Source: Pseudoduganella plicata (lineage in GTDB: Bacteria; Pseudomonadota; Gammaproteobacteria; Burkholderiales; Burkholderiaceae_D). Taken from it: 64,000 bases of DNA. The stretch is from positions 2,046,001 through 2,110,000 of the forward strand of contig NZ_CP038026.1 of assembly GCF_004421005.1 (NCBI RefSeq), in the 5' to 3' direction. The position numbers and the translations under genes were made by a program. How positions within the stretch are numbered: the first letter of the stretch is position 1; every line of letters begins with the position of its first letter. The notes under the pieces are model-generated. The model was given only the letters and a program-made list of their open reading frames with translations, did no database searches and was not told the DNA's origin. Positions 20,055-28,841 of this stretch are shown piece after piece.

Positions 20055-22745
20055 ATGAACGCCCCTTCCGAAATCAACGCCGCCGCCGTCAAGAACAGCC
20101 CTGCCGAAAAAGTCACGCCAATGATGCAGCAATATCTGCGCATCAAGGCCGAACACCCGACGATGCTGGTGTTCTACCGCATGGGTGACTTTTACGAGCT
20201 GTTCTTCGACGATGCCGAAAAGGCCGCGCGCGTGCTGGGGATCACGTTGACGGCGCGCGGGTCGCAGAACGGTGTGCCGATCAAGATGGCGGGCGTGCCG
20301 TTCCACTCGCTCGATGGCTATCTGGCCAAGCTGGTCAAGCTGGGCGAGTCGTGCGCCATCTGCGAGCAGATCGGCGATCCGGCCACCAGCAAGGGGCCGG
20401 TGGAACGCAAGGTCGTGCGCATCGTCACGCCGGGCACGCTGACCGATTCGGACCTGCTGCCGGAAAAATCGGAACGGCCGCTGCTGGCGATGTTCCTGAT
20501 GGGCGGGCGCAAGCAGACGACGGCCGGCCTGGCGTGGCTGTCGCTTGCATCGGGCAACCTGCGCCTGATGGAGTTTGCCGGCGAGGCGCGCGCCGTCACC
20601 GCGCGGCTGCAGCAGGAACTGGAACGCATCGTGCCGGCCGAGATCCTGCGCGCCGACAGCGGCAACCTGTTCGAAGAAATCACGCAGTGCCACGTCAACA
20701 ATGTGCCGGAATGGCACTTCGACGTCGTGCATGGCCACAAGGCGCTGCTGGACCAGCTGGGCGTGGCCACCTTGACCGGCTTCGGTGCCGACGGCATGGG
20801 CGCCGCGTTCGGCGCCGCCGGCGCGCTGCTGCGCTATGCCCAGTCGACGCAGGGCCGCGGCCTGCAGCACGTGAAAAGCCTGACGTGCGAAACGGAGAAC
20901 GAATTCATCGGCCTCGATGCCGCCACGCGGCGCAACCTGGAACTGACGGAGACCATCCGCGGCCAGGAGTCCCCTACCCTGTTCTCGCTGCTCGATGGCT
21001 GCCGCACGGCGATGGGTTCGCGCCTGCTGCGCCACTGGCTTCATCACGCGCGGCGCGACCAGTCGGTGGCGCGCGCGCGCCACGATGCCATCGCGGCACT
21101 GATGCAGGACGATGCCACCGGGTCGCTGTCGTTCCACCTGCAGCACGTGCCGGACATCGAACGCATCACCACGCGCGTGGCGCTGCTGACGGCGCGCCCG
21201 CGCGACCTGGCGGCCCTGCGCGACGGCCTGCAGCAGCTGCCCAAGCTGCGCAAGTCGCTGGAACGGGTGCTGGCGCTGGACTCGGCCGACAGCCTGCTGC
21301 GCCGCATCCATGATGCGCTGGCGACGCCGGAACACTGCGTCGACCTGCTGGTGCGCGCCGTCATGCCGGAGCCGGCGACGATGGTGCGCGACGGCGGCGT
21401 CATCGCGCGCGGCTTCGATGCGGAGCTGGACGAGCTGCGCGGCCTGTCCGAGAATGCCGGCCAGTATCTGGTGGAGCTGGAAGCGCGCGAACGTGCGCGC
21501 ACCGGCATCGCCAACCTGCGCGTGGAGTACAACCGCGTGCATGGCTTCTATATCGAAGTCACCAACGGCCAGGCCGACAAGGTGCCGGACGACTACCGCC
21601 GGCGCCAGACGCTGAAGAACTGCGAACGCTACATCACGCCGGAGCTGAAGGCGTTCGAGGACAAGGCGCTGTCGGCGCAGGACAAGGCGCTGGCCCGCGA
21701 GAAAATCCTGTATGACCAGCTGCTGGCCGATCTCGCGCCGTTCATCGTCACCTTGCAGTCGATCGCCCAGGGCATCGCCCAGCTGGACACGCTGACGGCA
21801 CTGACCGAACACGCGCTGCGCAACAACTGGTGCGCGCCACGGCTGGTATCGCAGGCCTGCATCGACATCGCCGAGGGCCGCCACCCGGTCGTGGAAAACC
21901 AGATCGAGCGCTTCATCGCCAACGACTGCAAGTTCGGCGACGAGCGGCGCCTGCTGCTGATCACCGGCCCGAACATGGGCGGTAAATCCACGTTCATGCG
22001 CCAGGTGGCGCTGATCACGCTGCTGGCCTACATCGGCAGCTACGTGCCGGCCGCCAGCGCGACGCTCGGTCCCATCGACCGCATCTTCACCCGCATCGGC
22101 GCGACCGACGACCTGGCAGGCGGGCGCTCCACGTTCATGGTGGAGATGACGGAAGCGGCGACGATCCTGAACGGCGCCACCGAGCACTCGCTGGTGCTGA
22201 TGGACGAAATCGGGCGCGGTACGTCCACCTTCGACGGCCTGGCGCTGGCCTGGGCCATCGCGCGCCACCTGATCGACACCAGCCGCAGCTTCACCCTGTT
22301 CGCCACCCACTACTTCGAGCTGACGCAGCTGCCGGAAAGCCACCCGACGGCGGCCAACGTGCACCTGTCGGCCGTCGAACACAAGGACAGCATCGTGTTC
22401 CTGCACGCGGTGCAGAGCGGACCCGCGTCGCAAAGCTACGGGCTGCAGGTGGCGCAGCTGGCCGGCGTGCCGCAGCCCGTCATCAAGGCCGCACGCAAGC
22501 ACCTGGCACGGCTGGAATCGCAGGCGTTGGCACCGACGCCGCAGCTGGACCTGTTTGCCGCGCCGGTGCCGGACTGCGACGAGGAAGCGGCCGAAGGCGC
22601 GGAAGCAGCGGATGCACCGGCCGCCAGCCCCGCCCTGCAGGCGCTGATGGCGGCGCTGGAGGAACTGGACCCGGACGCGCTGTCGCCCCGCGAAGCGCTG
22701 GACCGGCTGTATCAGCTCAAGCGTCTGGCCGCCGCACCCGCATGA
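20055..22745 (+). CDS. mutS: DNA mismatch repair protein MutS
   Basis: 896-residue MutS. The mismatch-recognition Phe-X-Glu motif is at Phe46/Glu48 in [12 protein letters not shown]. The lever/clamp domains follow, then the ATPase with Walker [14 protein letters not shown] (about 637-649), the [12 protein letters not shown] segment, Walker [17 protein letters not shown] and the downstream ATHYFEL. The C-terminal tail ([19 protein letters not shown]) is the tetramerisation region. The frame is open ten codons upstream, but ATG 20055 begins the conserved sequence. The stop overlaps the ATG of the next gene (ATGA, 22742-22745), so a secreted phosphoesterase-like protein is translationally coupled to mutS. 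Confidence 0.97.
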   Translation: MNAPSEINAAAVKNSPAEKVTPMMQQYLRIKAEHPTMLVFYRMGDFYELFFDDAEKAARVLGITLTARGSQNGVPIKMAGVPFHSLDGYLAKLVKLGESCAICEQIGDPATSKGPVERKVVRIVTPGTLTDSDLLPEKSERPLLAMFLMGGRKQTTAGLAWLSLASGNLRLMEFAGEARAVTARLQQELERIVPAEILRADSGNLFEEITQCHVNNVPEWHFDVVHGHKALLDQLGVATLTGFGADGMGAAFGAAGALLRYAQSTQGRGLQHVKSLTCETENEFIGLDAATRRNLELTETIRGQESPTLFSLLDGCRTAMGSRLLRHWLHHARRDQSVARARHDAIAALMQDDATGSLSFHLQHVPDIERITTRVALLTARPRDLAALRDGLQQLPKLRKSLERVLALDSADSLLRRIHDALATPEHCVDLLVRAVMPEPATMVRDGGVIARGFDAELDELRGLSENAGQYLVELEARERARTGIANLRVEYNRVHGFYIEVTNGQADKVPDDYRRRQTLKNCERYITPELKAFEDKALSAQDKALAREKILYDQLLADLAPFIVTLQSIAQGIAQLDTLTALTEHALRNNWCAPRLVSQACIDIAEGRHPVVENQIERFIANDCKFGDERRLLLITGPNMGGKSTFMRQVALITLLAYIGSYVPAASATLGPIDRIFTRIGATDDLAGGRSTFMVEMTEAATILNGATEHSLVLMDEIGRGTSTFDGLALAWAIARHLIDTSRSFTLFATHYFELTQLPESHPTAANVHLSAVEHKDSIVFLHAVQSGPASQSYGLQVAQLAGVPQPVIKAARKHLARLESQALAPTPQLDLFAAPVPDCDEEAAEGAEAADAPAASPALQALMAALEELDPDALSPREALDRLYQLKRLAAAPA

Positions 22746-23758
22746 AGCGCGCCGCCGCGTCCCTGCTGGCGGCATTGACGCTGCTGTGCGCCGCCCCCAC
22801 CCGCGCGGCGGACGACGAGGCATTCGAGTTTGCCGTGATCGGCCACACCTTCCCCGGCGAATCGGGCGACGACGACCTGCGCCGCACCATCGCCCGGGCC
22901 GACAAGGCAAAGCCGGCGTTCGTCATCGCGGCCGGCATCAAGTCGGCGGGCGAACCATGCAGCGACAAGCTGTACCTGCAACGCAAGGCGCTGCTGAACA
23001 AGTCGGACCGGCCGCTGATGCTGGTGCTGGCGGGCGCGGACTGGACCGACTGCCGCAACTCGGCCGGCCGCACGAACGCGCTGGAACGGCTGAACCGCAT
23101 CCGGGAACTGTATTTCGACGGCCGCGATTCGCTGGGCGAGCGCAAGCTGGAACTGAACCGGCAGTCGACGATCACGAAGTTCCGCAGCTATGCCGAGAAC
23201 GCGTACTGGGAACAGGGCGGCGTCCTGTTCGCCACGATCAACCTGCCCGCCAATAACAATCACTTTCTCAGCGAGGCAGGCCGCAACAGCGAATACGAGG
23301 ACCGGTTTGTCGCCAACCGGGCCTGGCTGCAACGCCTGTTCAGCATGGCCAGGCGGCGCAAGCTGTCGGGCATCGTGCTGTTTTCCGACGGCGACCTGAA
23401 GGCCCACGTCGAACAGGGCTTTTCGCTGCTGGCCGGGTTCTCGTCGAAGCAGGACGGCTTCGGCGACACGCGCAAGCTGGTGCGCACGCTGGCGGAAAAG
23501 TACATGGGCAAGGTGCTGCTGGTCGATACGGCGCGACCGCAGGCGGTCGTGGCGGGCGAGGCGCCGGCCGGCACGCTCACGTGGCGCGGCAACCTGGGCC
23601 ATGTGACGCTGACGGGCGAATGGAACGTCGTGCGGGTCGAACCGGGCGCTGCGACGCCGTTCACGCTTCTGGCGGAAGGCAAGGACGATGCGCGCCGCGA
23701 GCACGGCGGCAAACGGCCGGCAGCCGAGAAGCCCGAGAAGGCGGGCAAGCCGGGATAG
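22742..23758 (+). CDS. Exported protein with degenerate metallophosphoesterase-like fold
   Basis: 338 residues with a clear signal peptide ([20 protein letters not shown], cleavage near residue 23). The mature part resembles calcineurin-like phosphoesterase folds in layout ([14 protein letters not shown] near the N-terminus, [44 protein letters not shown]). The canonical metal ligands (DxH, GDxxD, GNHE, GHxH) are replaced by IGHT, AGADW and similar, so it may be non-catalytic or bind differently. The tail is Lys/Glu/Pro rich. It is translationally coupled to mutS and followed by a strong terminator. It is found beside mutS here without an obvious link to mismatch repair. Function unknown. Confidence 0.75.
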   Translation: MKRAAASLLAALTLLCAAPTRAADDEAFEFAVIGHTFPGESGDDDLRRTIARADKAKPAFVIAAGIKSAGEPCSDKLYLQRKALLNKSDRPLMLVLAGADWTDCRNSAGRTNALERLNRIRELYFDGRDSLGERKLELNRQSTITKFRSYAENAYWEQGGVLFATINLPANNNHFLSEAGRNSEYEDRFVANRAWLQRLFSMARRRKLSGIVLFSDGDLKAHVEQGFSLLAGFSSKQDGFGDTRKLVRTLAEKYMGKVLLVDTARPQAVVAGEAPAGTLTWRGNLGHVTLTGEWNVVRVEPGAATPFTLLAEGKDDARREHGGKRPAAEKPEKAGKPG

Positions 23759-23785
23759 TTGCACCCAAGCCGGGGGACGAACAAA

Positions 23786-23811
23786 ACGGGCAGCCTGGGC
23801 TGCCCGTTTTT
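23786..23811. terminator. Rho-independent terminator between convergent genes
   Basis: Perfect 9-bp stem ACGGGCAGC/GCTGCCCGT with a 4-base CTGG loop, followed by TTTTT on the plus strand and preceded by AAAA, so it can work in both directions. It closes the mutS-phosphoesterase transcript and lies 8 bp beyond the slyD stop. Confidence 0.9.
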
Positions 23812-23818
23812 ATCATGC

Positions 23819-24364
23819 TCAGTGAATCGGCTGGCTGCGGAAGTGGTCGCCCGCGCCGCCTTCGTCCTCATCGTCGTCGCCATGGTGGTGGCCATGGGCG
23901 CCGTGCACGTGCTCGTGCGCGATTTCCTCGTCCGTGGCGGCGCGTACTTCGGCAACCTTCAGTTCGAAACGCAGCGCCATGCCGGCCAGCGGATGGTTAC
24001 CGTCCAGCACGACCTTGTCTTCGGCGATATCGGTCACGGTGAAGATCATCGCTTCCTCGTCGCTGTCGCCATCCGGCATGCCTTCGAACTGCATGCCCAC
24101 TTCCAGCGGCTCCGGCAGGCGCGAGCGCGGCTCGACCTTCACCAGGTTCGGGTCGTAGTCGCCGAAGGCATCTTCCGGCTCGATCTGGATGGTGTTCTCG
24201 TAGCCGACTTCCTTGCCTTCCAGCTCTTCCTCGATCTTCGGCAGCGTGTTCTCGTAGCCGCCATGCAGGTACACCATCGGTTGACGGCCATCCTCGATCA
24301 GATTGTTCTGGGCATCGGACAGTTTGTACTGCACGGTCACGACGGTATTCTTGGCGATCTTCAT
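23819..24364 (-). CDS. slyD: FKBP-type peptidyl-prolyl isomerase SlyD
   Basis: 181-residue SlyD-like PPIase/metallochaperone. The FKBP domain (residues 1-70 and 125-145) is interrupted by the insert-in-flap chaperone domain. The C-terminus is rich in His, Asp and Glu (EHVHGAHGHHHGDDDEDEGG), as in SlyD proteins that bind nickel or other metals. A -10-like TATAAT (24394-24399, minus strand) and an AAAGGA ribosome-binding site precede ATG 24364. It is divergent from roxA. Confidence 0.95.
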   Translation of the reverse strand: MKIAKNTVVTVQYKLSDAQNNLIEDGRQPMVYLHGGYENTLPKIEEELEGKEVGYENTIQIEPEDAFGDYDPNLVKVEPRSRLPEPLEVGMQFEGMPDGDSDEEAMIFTVTDIAEDKVVLDGNHPLAGMALRFELKVAEVRAATDEEIAHEHVHGAHGHHHGDDDEDEGGAGDHFRSQPIH

Positions 24365-24465
24365 CTTTGCATCCTTTCAGGTCTGGTTGCGCGATTATAC
24401 CCGCACCTTCGCCCGCACCTTGTTTGCAGCCCCGCCATGACGCGCGGCGGCGGCGGCGAATAAAC

Positions 24466-24471
24466 TATAAT
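24466..24471 (+). promoter_or_regulatory. Possible -10 element for a leaderless roxA transcript
   Basis: Consensus TATAAT lies only six bases before the roxA ATG (24478), which would place transcription initiation at or next to the start codon. No convincing -35 hexamer is found at 16-18 bp and no ribosome-binding site is visible. This is suggestive only. Confidence 0.35.
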
Positions 24472-24477
24472 CCGGGC

Positions 24478-25607
24478 ATGAAAAAACCCGCACCCCTCCG
24501 CCTTCTGGGCGACATCACGCCGGCGCAGTTCATGCGCGACTACTGGCACAAGAAGCCGCTGCTGATCCGCCAGGCCATCCCCGGCTTCAAACCGCTGCTG
24601 CCGTTCGAAGAGCTGGCCGAGCTGGCCACCAGGGATTACGTCGAGTCGCGCCTCGTCTCCCTGACCGACGGCCAGTGGGACATGCAGCACGGCCCGCTGG
24701 ACGAACTGCCGCCGCGCACGCAGCCGGGCTGGACGATGCTGGTGCAGGGCGTCAACCTGCAGAACGACGCGGCCGATGCGCTGCTGCGCCAGTTCCGCTT
24801 CGTGCCCGATGCGCGGCTGGACGATCTGATGATCAGCTTCGCCACCGACGGCGCCGGCGTCGGCCCTCACTTCGATTCGTACGACGTGTTCCTGCTGCAG
24901 GCCGAAGGCCAGCGGCGCTGGAAGATCAGCGCGCAGAAGAACCTGGACCTGGTCGAGGGGCTGCCCCTGAAGATCCTCAGCAAGTTCAAGGCGGACGAGG
25001 AATTCGTGCTGGAACCGGGCGACATGCTGTACCTGCCGCCGCAGTATGCCCATGACGGTGTGGCGATCGGCGATTGCCAGACGTACTCGATCGGGTTCCG
25101 TTCGCCGTCGTACCAGGAACTGGGCGAAGCATTCCTGCAGTTCATGGCCGACTCGATCGACCTGCCGGGACGCTATGCGGACCCCGACCTGGCACCGTCG
25201 GACAAGCCGGCCGAGATTCCCAAGCACATGCTGGGCACGATCGCGGACGAGCTGAACAAGATGCAGTTCACGGAAGACGACTTCACGATCTTCCTTGGCG
25301 AATACCTGTCCGAGCCGAAGCATAATGTGTTCTTCACGGGCCCGAGAAACCGCTGCCGGCCGGCCGGTTCGCGCAAAGCGCGGCGAAAAAGGGCGTGACG
25401 TTGTCGCGCAAGACGCAGATGCTCTACCGTGGCAAGAACGTCTTCATCAACGGCGAGTCGTTTGCCGTCAACCGCGCCGACAAGGTCACCCTGGAGACGC
25501 TGGCAAACGAGCGCAAGCTGGACGGCGCTGCGGTTGCGGCCGCCTCCGAGGACGTCATGGAAGCGCTGTTTGCCTGGTACACGGACGGCTGGCTTGAACT
25601 GAACTGA
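24478..25607 (+). pseudogene. roxA: Ribosomal protein L16 arginine hydroxylase RoxA/YcfD-like cupin, split by a one-base frameshift
   Basis: JmjC/cupin Fe(II)- and 2-oxoglutarate-dependent ribosomal oxygenase that hydroxylates an arginine of L16 in characterised homologues. The first frame (24478-25398) encodes the cupin with the metal triad HFD (GVGPHFDSYD) and His in PPQYAHDGV, then the dimerisation region, ending with an unrelated basic tail. The second frame (open through 25607) encodes the missing winged-helix C-terminus (EKPLPAGRFAQSAAKKG, then VTLSRKTQMLYRG...). The two join if one base is added in GGGCCCGAG (25338-25346). The reconstructed protein (about 375 residues) matches the family length. 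Either a recent mutation removes the C-terminal domain or this is a sequencing error; the high conservation of both halves favours error. Confidence 0.9.
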
Positions 25608-25635
25608 TCGCATCAATCAATCGATAGGGGGCACG

Positions 25636-26106
25636 ATGGAACGACAGTCGTTCGATACCAGGGCCGGCTTCCAGGCCGCCCTCGACGCCGTCTTCGGCCG
25701 CGCCCGCCTGACGCTGAAAATGTTCGACCCGGACTTCGCCAGCTGGGACCTGGGCAGTGTACGCAACGATGCGCTGCTGCGCGCCTTCCTGCGTGGCGGC
25801 GGCCGCCTGCAACTCGTGGCACACAGCAATGTACGGCTGGAGCGGGACGCGCCCCGCTTCCTGCGGCTGCTGCAGGACTATGGTCATCTGATCGAGTGCC
25901 GGGTGACCAACCGCTCGCTGCGACACCTGACCGATTCGTTCTGCGTGGCCGACGAGCGCGACGTCGTCCGGCGCTTCCACTGCGATTTTTTCCGCGGCGA
26001 GGTGAATTTGGATGAACCTTCGTCAACCCAAAGTGTTCTGGAGCGTTTAGAGGGTATCTGGGCCGAAACGGCGCCGGGTTTGCACGCCGTCGTCACTGGT
26101 TTATGA
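25636..26106 (+). CDS. Small cytosolic protein, PLD-like fold without HKD motif (DUF7931-like)
   Basis: 156 residues, no signal peptide or membrane segment. The pattern of beta-strand and helix motifs (LTLKMFDPDFASWDLG, LLRAFLRGGGRLQLVAHS, FLRLLQDYGHLIECRVT, DSFCVADERDVVRRFHCDFF) resembles a phospholipase-D-type half-domain used by Burkholderiales proteins encoded beside the RoxA cupin. The catalytic HxKxxxxD is absent. A strong ribosome-binding site (AGGGGG) precedes ATG 25636, 28 bp after roxA, suggesting an operon. The DUF assignment is from memory and moderate. Biochemical function unknown. Confidence 0.75.
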   Translation: MERQSFDTRAGFQAALDAVFGRARLTLKMFDPDFASWDLGSVRNDALLRAFLRGGGRLQLVAHSNVRLERDAPRFLRLLQDYGHLIECRVTNRSLRHLTDSFCVADERDVVRRFHCDFFRGEVNLDEPSSTQSVLERLEGIWAETAPGLHAVVTGL

Positions 26107-26289
26107 GTGGAAAAACGGCTGCGGACTACGCCGCCCGGGCTCGTTCGACAACCCGGTGTGCGTTGTCTGGTTACCAGTATGTTGGCGTTCATCGCGGTGG
26201 GAAACGTAAAGTTGGTTTAAACTGCGGTACTGTTGCGAATTTGATATTGCTTTGCTGCAAAATAGTTATGAATTCGTCCTGTGCTGCTA

Positions 26290-26316
26290 TTGCGACCCGC
26301 CAAGAATCGCTATAAT
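26290..26316 (+). promoter_or_regulatory. Putative sigma70 promoter of the alanine-rich lipoprotein gene
   Basis: Perfect -10 TATAAT at 26311-26316. The best -35 is TTGCGA at 26290-26295 (4 of 6), with a short 15-bp spacer. Initiation near 26323 would give a long (about 125-nt) untranslated leader containing the two palindromes described next. The whole stretch 26107-26447 is distinctly A/T rich and otherwise empty of genes. Confidence 0.45.
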
Positions 26317-26346
26317 ATTCGGTCAGGAGTTTCCGTTGTCAGGGGC

Positions 26347-26404
26347 ACCATATGGTCCGAACGACCACGAAACGCCCTACTGAGCGATAATTACCGGTAA
26401 TTAT
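26347..26404. promoter_or_regulatory. Two perfect palindromes in the lipoprotein leader
   Basis: ACCATATGGT (26347-26356) and the 18-bp ATAATTACCGGTAATTAT (26387-26404) are both perfect inverted repeats, in DNA between the TATAAT box and the lipoprotein start. The second has the form of a dimeric-repressor operator or a leader RNA hairpin. I do not recognise it as the site of a named regulator. Confidence 0.5.
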
Positions 26405-26447
26405 TCATCGCAACACTGTTATTTTGTGAATTAATTAAGGAAAACAA

Positions 26448-26732
26448 ATGAAAAAATCCCTGCTGATCGCCTCCCTGCTGGCTGTTGCTCTGGCTGCTTG
26501 CTCGAAAAAAGAAGAAGCGCCTGCTGCTCCAGTAGCAACCCCAGAAGCAACCGCTCCTGCTGCTGACGCTGCTGCTACGCCAGCTGCTCCAGCTGCTGAC
26601 GCAACCGCAACCCCAGCTGCTCCAGCTGCTGACGCTGCTGCTTCGGCTGCTGCTGATTCGGCTGCTGCCGCTTCCCAAGCTGCTTCGGCCGCTTCGGACG
26701 CTGCTTCGGCTGCCGCTGCTGCTGCCAAGTAA
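26448..26732 (+). CDS. Small alanine/proline-rich lipoprotein
   Basis: 94 residues with a lipoprotein signal peptide and lipobox LAAC (Cys20), then a charged KKEE spacer. The rest is low-complexity Ala/Pro/Thr/Asp/Ser in two to three near-repeats (TPAAPAADA units), grading to an Ala/Ser-rich C-terminus. It is probably attached to a membrane in the periplasm as an extended, disordered chain. Codon use is unlike the neighbours: alanine is almost always GCT rather than GCC/GCG, a pattern often linked to very high expression. AAGGA precedes the ATG, and two consecutive hairpins follow the stop. Function unknown; a structural lipoprotein is a guess. Confidence 0.85.
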   Translation: MKKSLLIASLLAVALAACSKKEEAPAAPVATPEATAPAADAAATPAAPAADATATPAAPAADAAASAAADSAAAASQAASAASDAASAAAAAAK

Positions 26733-26742
26733 TTGGCCGCAT

Positions 26743-26793
26743 AAGCCATCTCCGGATGGCTTGACGAAAAAACCGCCTTCGGGCGGTTTTTTT
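26743..26793 (+). terminator. Double hairpin and Rho-independent terminator after the lipoprotein gene
   Basis: A perfect 8-bp hairpin AAGCCATC-TCCG-GATGGCTT (26743-26762) is followed at once by a classical terminator, AACCGCC-TTCG-GGCGGTT (26771-26788), with A6 before and T7 after. The UUCG tetraloop and long T-run make it strong. Paired hairpins suit an abundant, stable message. Confidence 0.93.
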
Positions 26794-26845
26794 ATGGGCG
26801 TAAAGCCCTGGATCGGCGCCCGATGACGTGCCGCCCGCCCGGCAT

Positions 26846-26872
26846 TAAACTTTCGGCATTTACTGCCGTAAA
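26846..26872 (+). promoter_or_regulatory. Putative FliA (sigma28) promoter for the 501-residue unknown
   Basis: TAAA (26846-26849), exactly 15 bases, then GCCGTAAA (26865-26872), compared with the sigma28 consensus TAAA-N15-GCCGATAA (10 of 12 fixed positions). Initiation about eight bases on would fall at the ATG (26879), implying a leaderless or near-leaderless message. The same DNA forms an inverted repeat (26849-26874) around CGGCA-TTTAC-TGCCG, so an operator or hairpin reading is possible. Confidence 0.4.
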
Positions 26873-26878
26873 GTAGGC

Positions 26879-28384
26879 ATGACCGCCATACCGACACTTA
26901 CCGGCCTGCGCCCTCGGACGCCCTACACGCCGACCCGGCGCGAGGCGACCGCAATTGGCAGCACTGCCGCGCCGTCGGCGATCGTCCATCTCAGTGCCGA
27001 AGGGAGCGCCGCAGCCAGCCAGGCGGCCGGCCAAGCAGGCACTGCGCAGAAATCACCGTCCGTCCGTTTCCGCGATGTCGGTGCCGCCATGCTGGAAGGC
27101 TTGAAAGGCGGCGCGAAAGTCGGTGGCAACGTACAGCCGGTGCCGAAAGACGCCACCCACGGGTTCACGCTCAGCGTCGCTACCGCGCGCGGCACCAAGG
27201 TGGATCTGTCGCTGGCCGCCCGGGGTGACGACCTTGTCACGCACATCTCGGCAGACGCCGAGCTTGGCGGCGATGAACGAGCAGCGCTGGCCGCGCTGGC
27301 GGGCGGTTTCCAGGACATGATCGACGGCATGACGCTGGACACGCCCAAGATCCGCCTGGGTGCGCTGGCCCAACTCGACACGACCGTGCTGCAGTCCATC
27401 GACCTCCACGCCGCAGTGACACTGCCCACGACGCCACCGGCCACGCAAACGCTCGGCTTTCACATCGACGCGCGGCAGCGCAGCATGCAGGCCGATGGAC
27501 CAGCCGGCAAGGTCGACGTCACTGTCAAGACAAGCGTGCCGGAAAGCCTGGGCACGTCGAGGCAGCAGGCCCGCGCAATCGACGGCTATCTGAAACAGTT
27601 CGACCAGGCCGCCGCGCGGGGCCATGCCGATGCCGGGCTGGTAACGATGTTCAAGGATGCGTTCGCCGATCTGAGCCGTACGGCGAGCCGGGACGGGCCG
27701 CGCCAGCCAGGCGGCACTGCCTCGGAACAGGGGGCTCTGCCGGGTTTGCGCCCGCTGGCACGCGAGGATAAATCGGTGCTGACCGGCCTGGCCGATTTCA
27801 GCGCGCGTATCAGCCAGACGCCGCGGTACAACAACCCCGTGCATCGCGACGAGGTCGACAGCTTCGAGTACGAAGTTTCGCAACAGACGCGCACGGACGG
27901 CAAACTGTATGCGGACCGTTCACTGGGCCAGGTCCAGCAGTCGCGCCTGAAGGCGCAGTTCCACGCGCCGCTGCGCGAAGGCATGCCGCTGGCGTTCGAC
28001 TTCTCGGCCCAGACCCAGAACTACCAGTACCACCAGGTCGACGATATGGCACGCAGCAGCGTCGACCTGGCCTACCGCAACGGTCGACTGCGCAGCGCCA
28101 GCATGGAGCAGACCGCCAGCCAGTCCGAGCGCATTCGCGAGTACGTGCTGGGCCGGGTGGTGTCCGATGAGACACGGCCGGCCGAACAGCGCCTTGTTCG
28201 CGATCTGCTGGCCGCGCTGTCGCCCTACCAGTCCGATCGGGACGGCGGCACGCACGACGCCAGCAGCGCAGCCAGCGAGGCGCGCCGTCTGGCGTCGCTG
28301 GACGCACTCGGCGAGAACTTCCTGCTGCTGGGCAACGCCACCGACCTCTCCATGCGGGCTGGACGGTTCCAGCCGGTCCCGTAA
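26879..28384 (+). CDS. Protein of unknown function, 501 residues
   Basis: Not recognised. It is a soluble, acidic, Ala/Thr-rich protein with no signal peptide or membrane helix. Residues 1-60 are low-complexity (Pro/Arg/Thr, then Ala/Gly/Gln) and probably disordered. About 70-215 and 300-400 look like repeated beta-rich modules (GFTLSVATARGTKVDLSLAA; FHAPLREGMPLAFDFSAQT). The C-terminus is helical. Codon use and G+C match the host. The only upstream signal seen is a FliA-like promoter abutting the start, with no obvious ribosome-binding site (AGTAGGC at best). It overlaps the decayed 3' end of an antisense SDR pseudogene. A motility-related role would follow only if the promoter is real. Confidence 0.75.
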   Translation: MTAIPTLTGLRPRTPYTPTRREATAIGSTAAPSAIVHLSAEGSAAASQAAGQAGTAQKSPSVRFRDVGAAMLEGLKGGAKVGGNVQPVPKDATHGFTLSVATARGTKVDLSLAARGDDLVTHISADAELGGDERAALAALAGGFQDMIDGMTLDTPKIRLGALAQLDTTVLQSIDLHAAVTLPTTPPATQTLGFHIDARQRSMQADGPAGKVDVTVKTSVPESLGTSRQQARAIDGYLKQFDQAAARGHADAGLVTMFKDAFADLSRTASRDGPRQPGGTASEQGALPGLRPLAREDKSVLTGLADFSARISQTPRYNNPVHRDEVDSFEYEVSQQTRTDGKLYADRSLGQVQQSRLKAQFHAPLREGMPLAFDFSAQTQNYQYHQVDDMARSSVDLAYRNGRLRSASMEQTASQSERIREYVLGRVVSDETRPAEQRLVRDLLAALSPYQSDRDGGTHDASSAASEARRLASLDALGENFLLLGNATDLSMRAGRFQPVP

Positions 28385-28760
28385 AAGACGGTGAACCGCC
28401 CTCGCGTGCGCGGGGCGCTCCAGTTCGCCGAACATCGCCACGGCGCAATCCTCCGGCGAAGTGAGGCTGGTGCCGTCGGCGTCAATCGGCAGGGTGTCTG
28501 TGCCGATGCGGAACCGACCCGTCCGCCGCCCGGTTCCAGGTGTGCGACCGGACAGAGCATCCAGTCCAGCTCACGCGTCTCGCGCCGCAACGCCAGCGCC
28601 CGACGGGCGCCCTCGACCGTCTCTTTCCACTGCGCCGGCAATTCGAGCATATCGATCAGCCCCACACCGGGCGCCAGTTCCAGGCAGCCCGCACCGCCAA
28701 CGACCAGCAGGCGCGGCACGCCTGCTGCGGTGGCGCCCGCCGTATGTTGGGGGACCGTCG
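28381..28760 (-). pseudogene. Remnant of an NAD(P)-binding SDR (NmrA/atypical SDR type)
   Basis: On the minus strand, three frames in succession carry the C-terminal half of a short-chain dehydrogenase-like protein. First comes AAGVPRLLVVGGAGCLELAPG ... PAQWKE ... LDWMLCPVAHLEPGG. After a frame change near 28518 comes FRIGTDTLPIDADGTSLTSP ... AVAMFGELERPAHAR. After another near 28406 comes GRFTVFY. The N-terminal Rossmann half is absent, because the sequence upstream runs straight into the bamC terminator. Multiple shifts plus truncation mark real decay, unlike the single-base problems elsewhere. This fills the 28385-28841 gap. Confidence 0.75.
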
Positions 28761-28811
28761 CTCCGGATCGGCAACCGACCGTGCCTGCCCGAGAGGCGGT
28801 CCTGCCAGGAG

Positions 28812-28838
28812 CATAAAAAAACCGGCCGAAGCCGGTTT
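28812..28838 (-). terminator. Rho-independent terminator of the dapA-bamC operon
   Basis: Read on the minus strand, AACCGGC-TTCG-GCCGGTT is followed by a run of T (plus-strand A-run at 28814-28820). It lies 4 bp beyond the bamC stop. The plus strand also has TTTTT after the stem, so it may act in both directions. Confidence 0.92.
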
Positions 28839-28841
28839 TTC

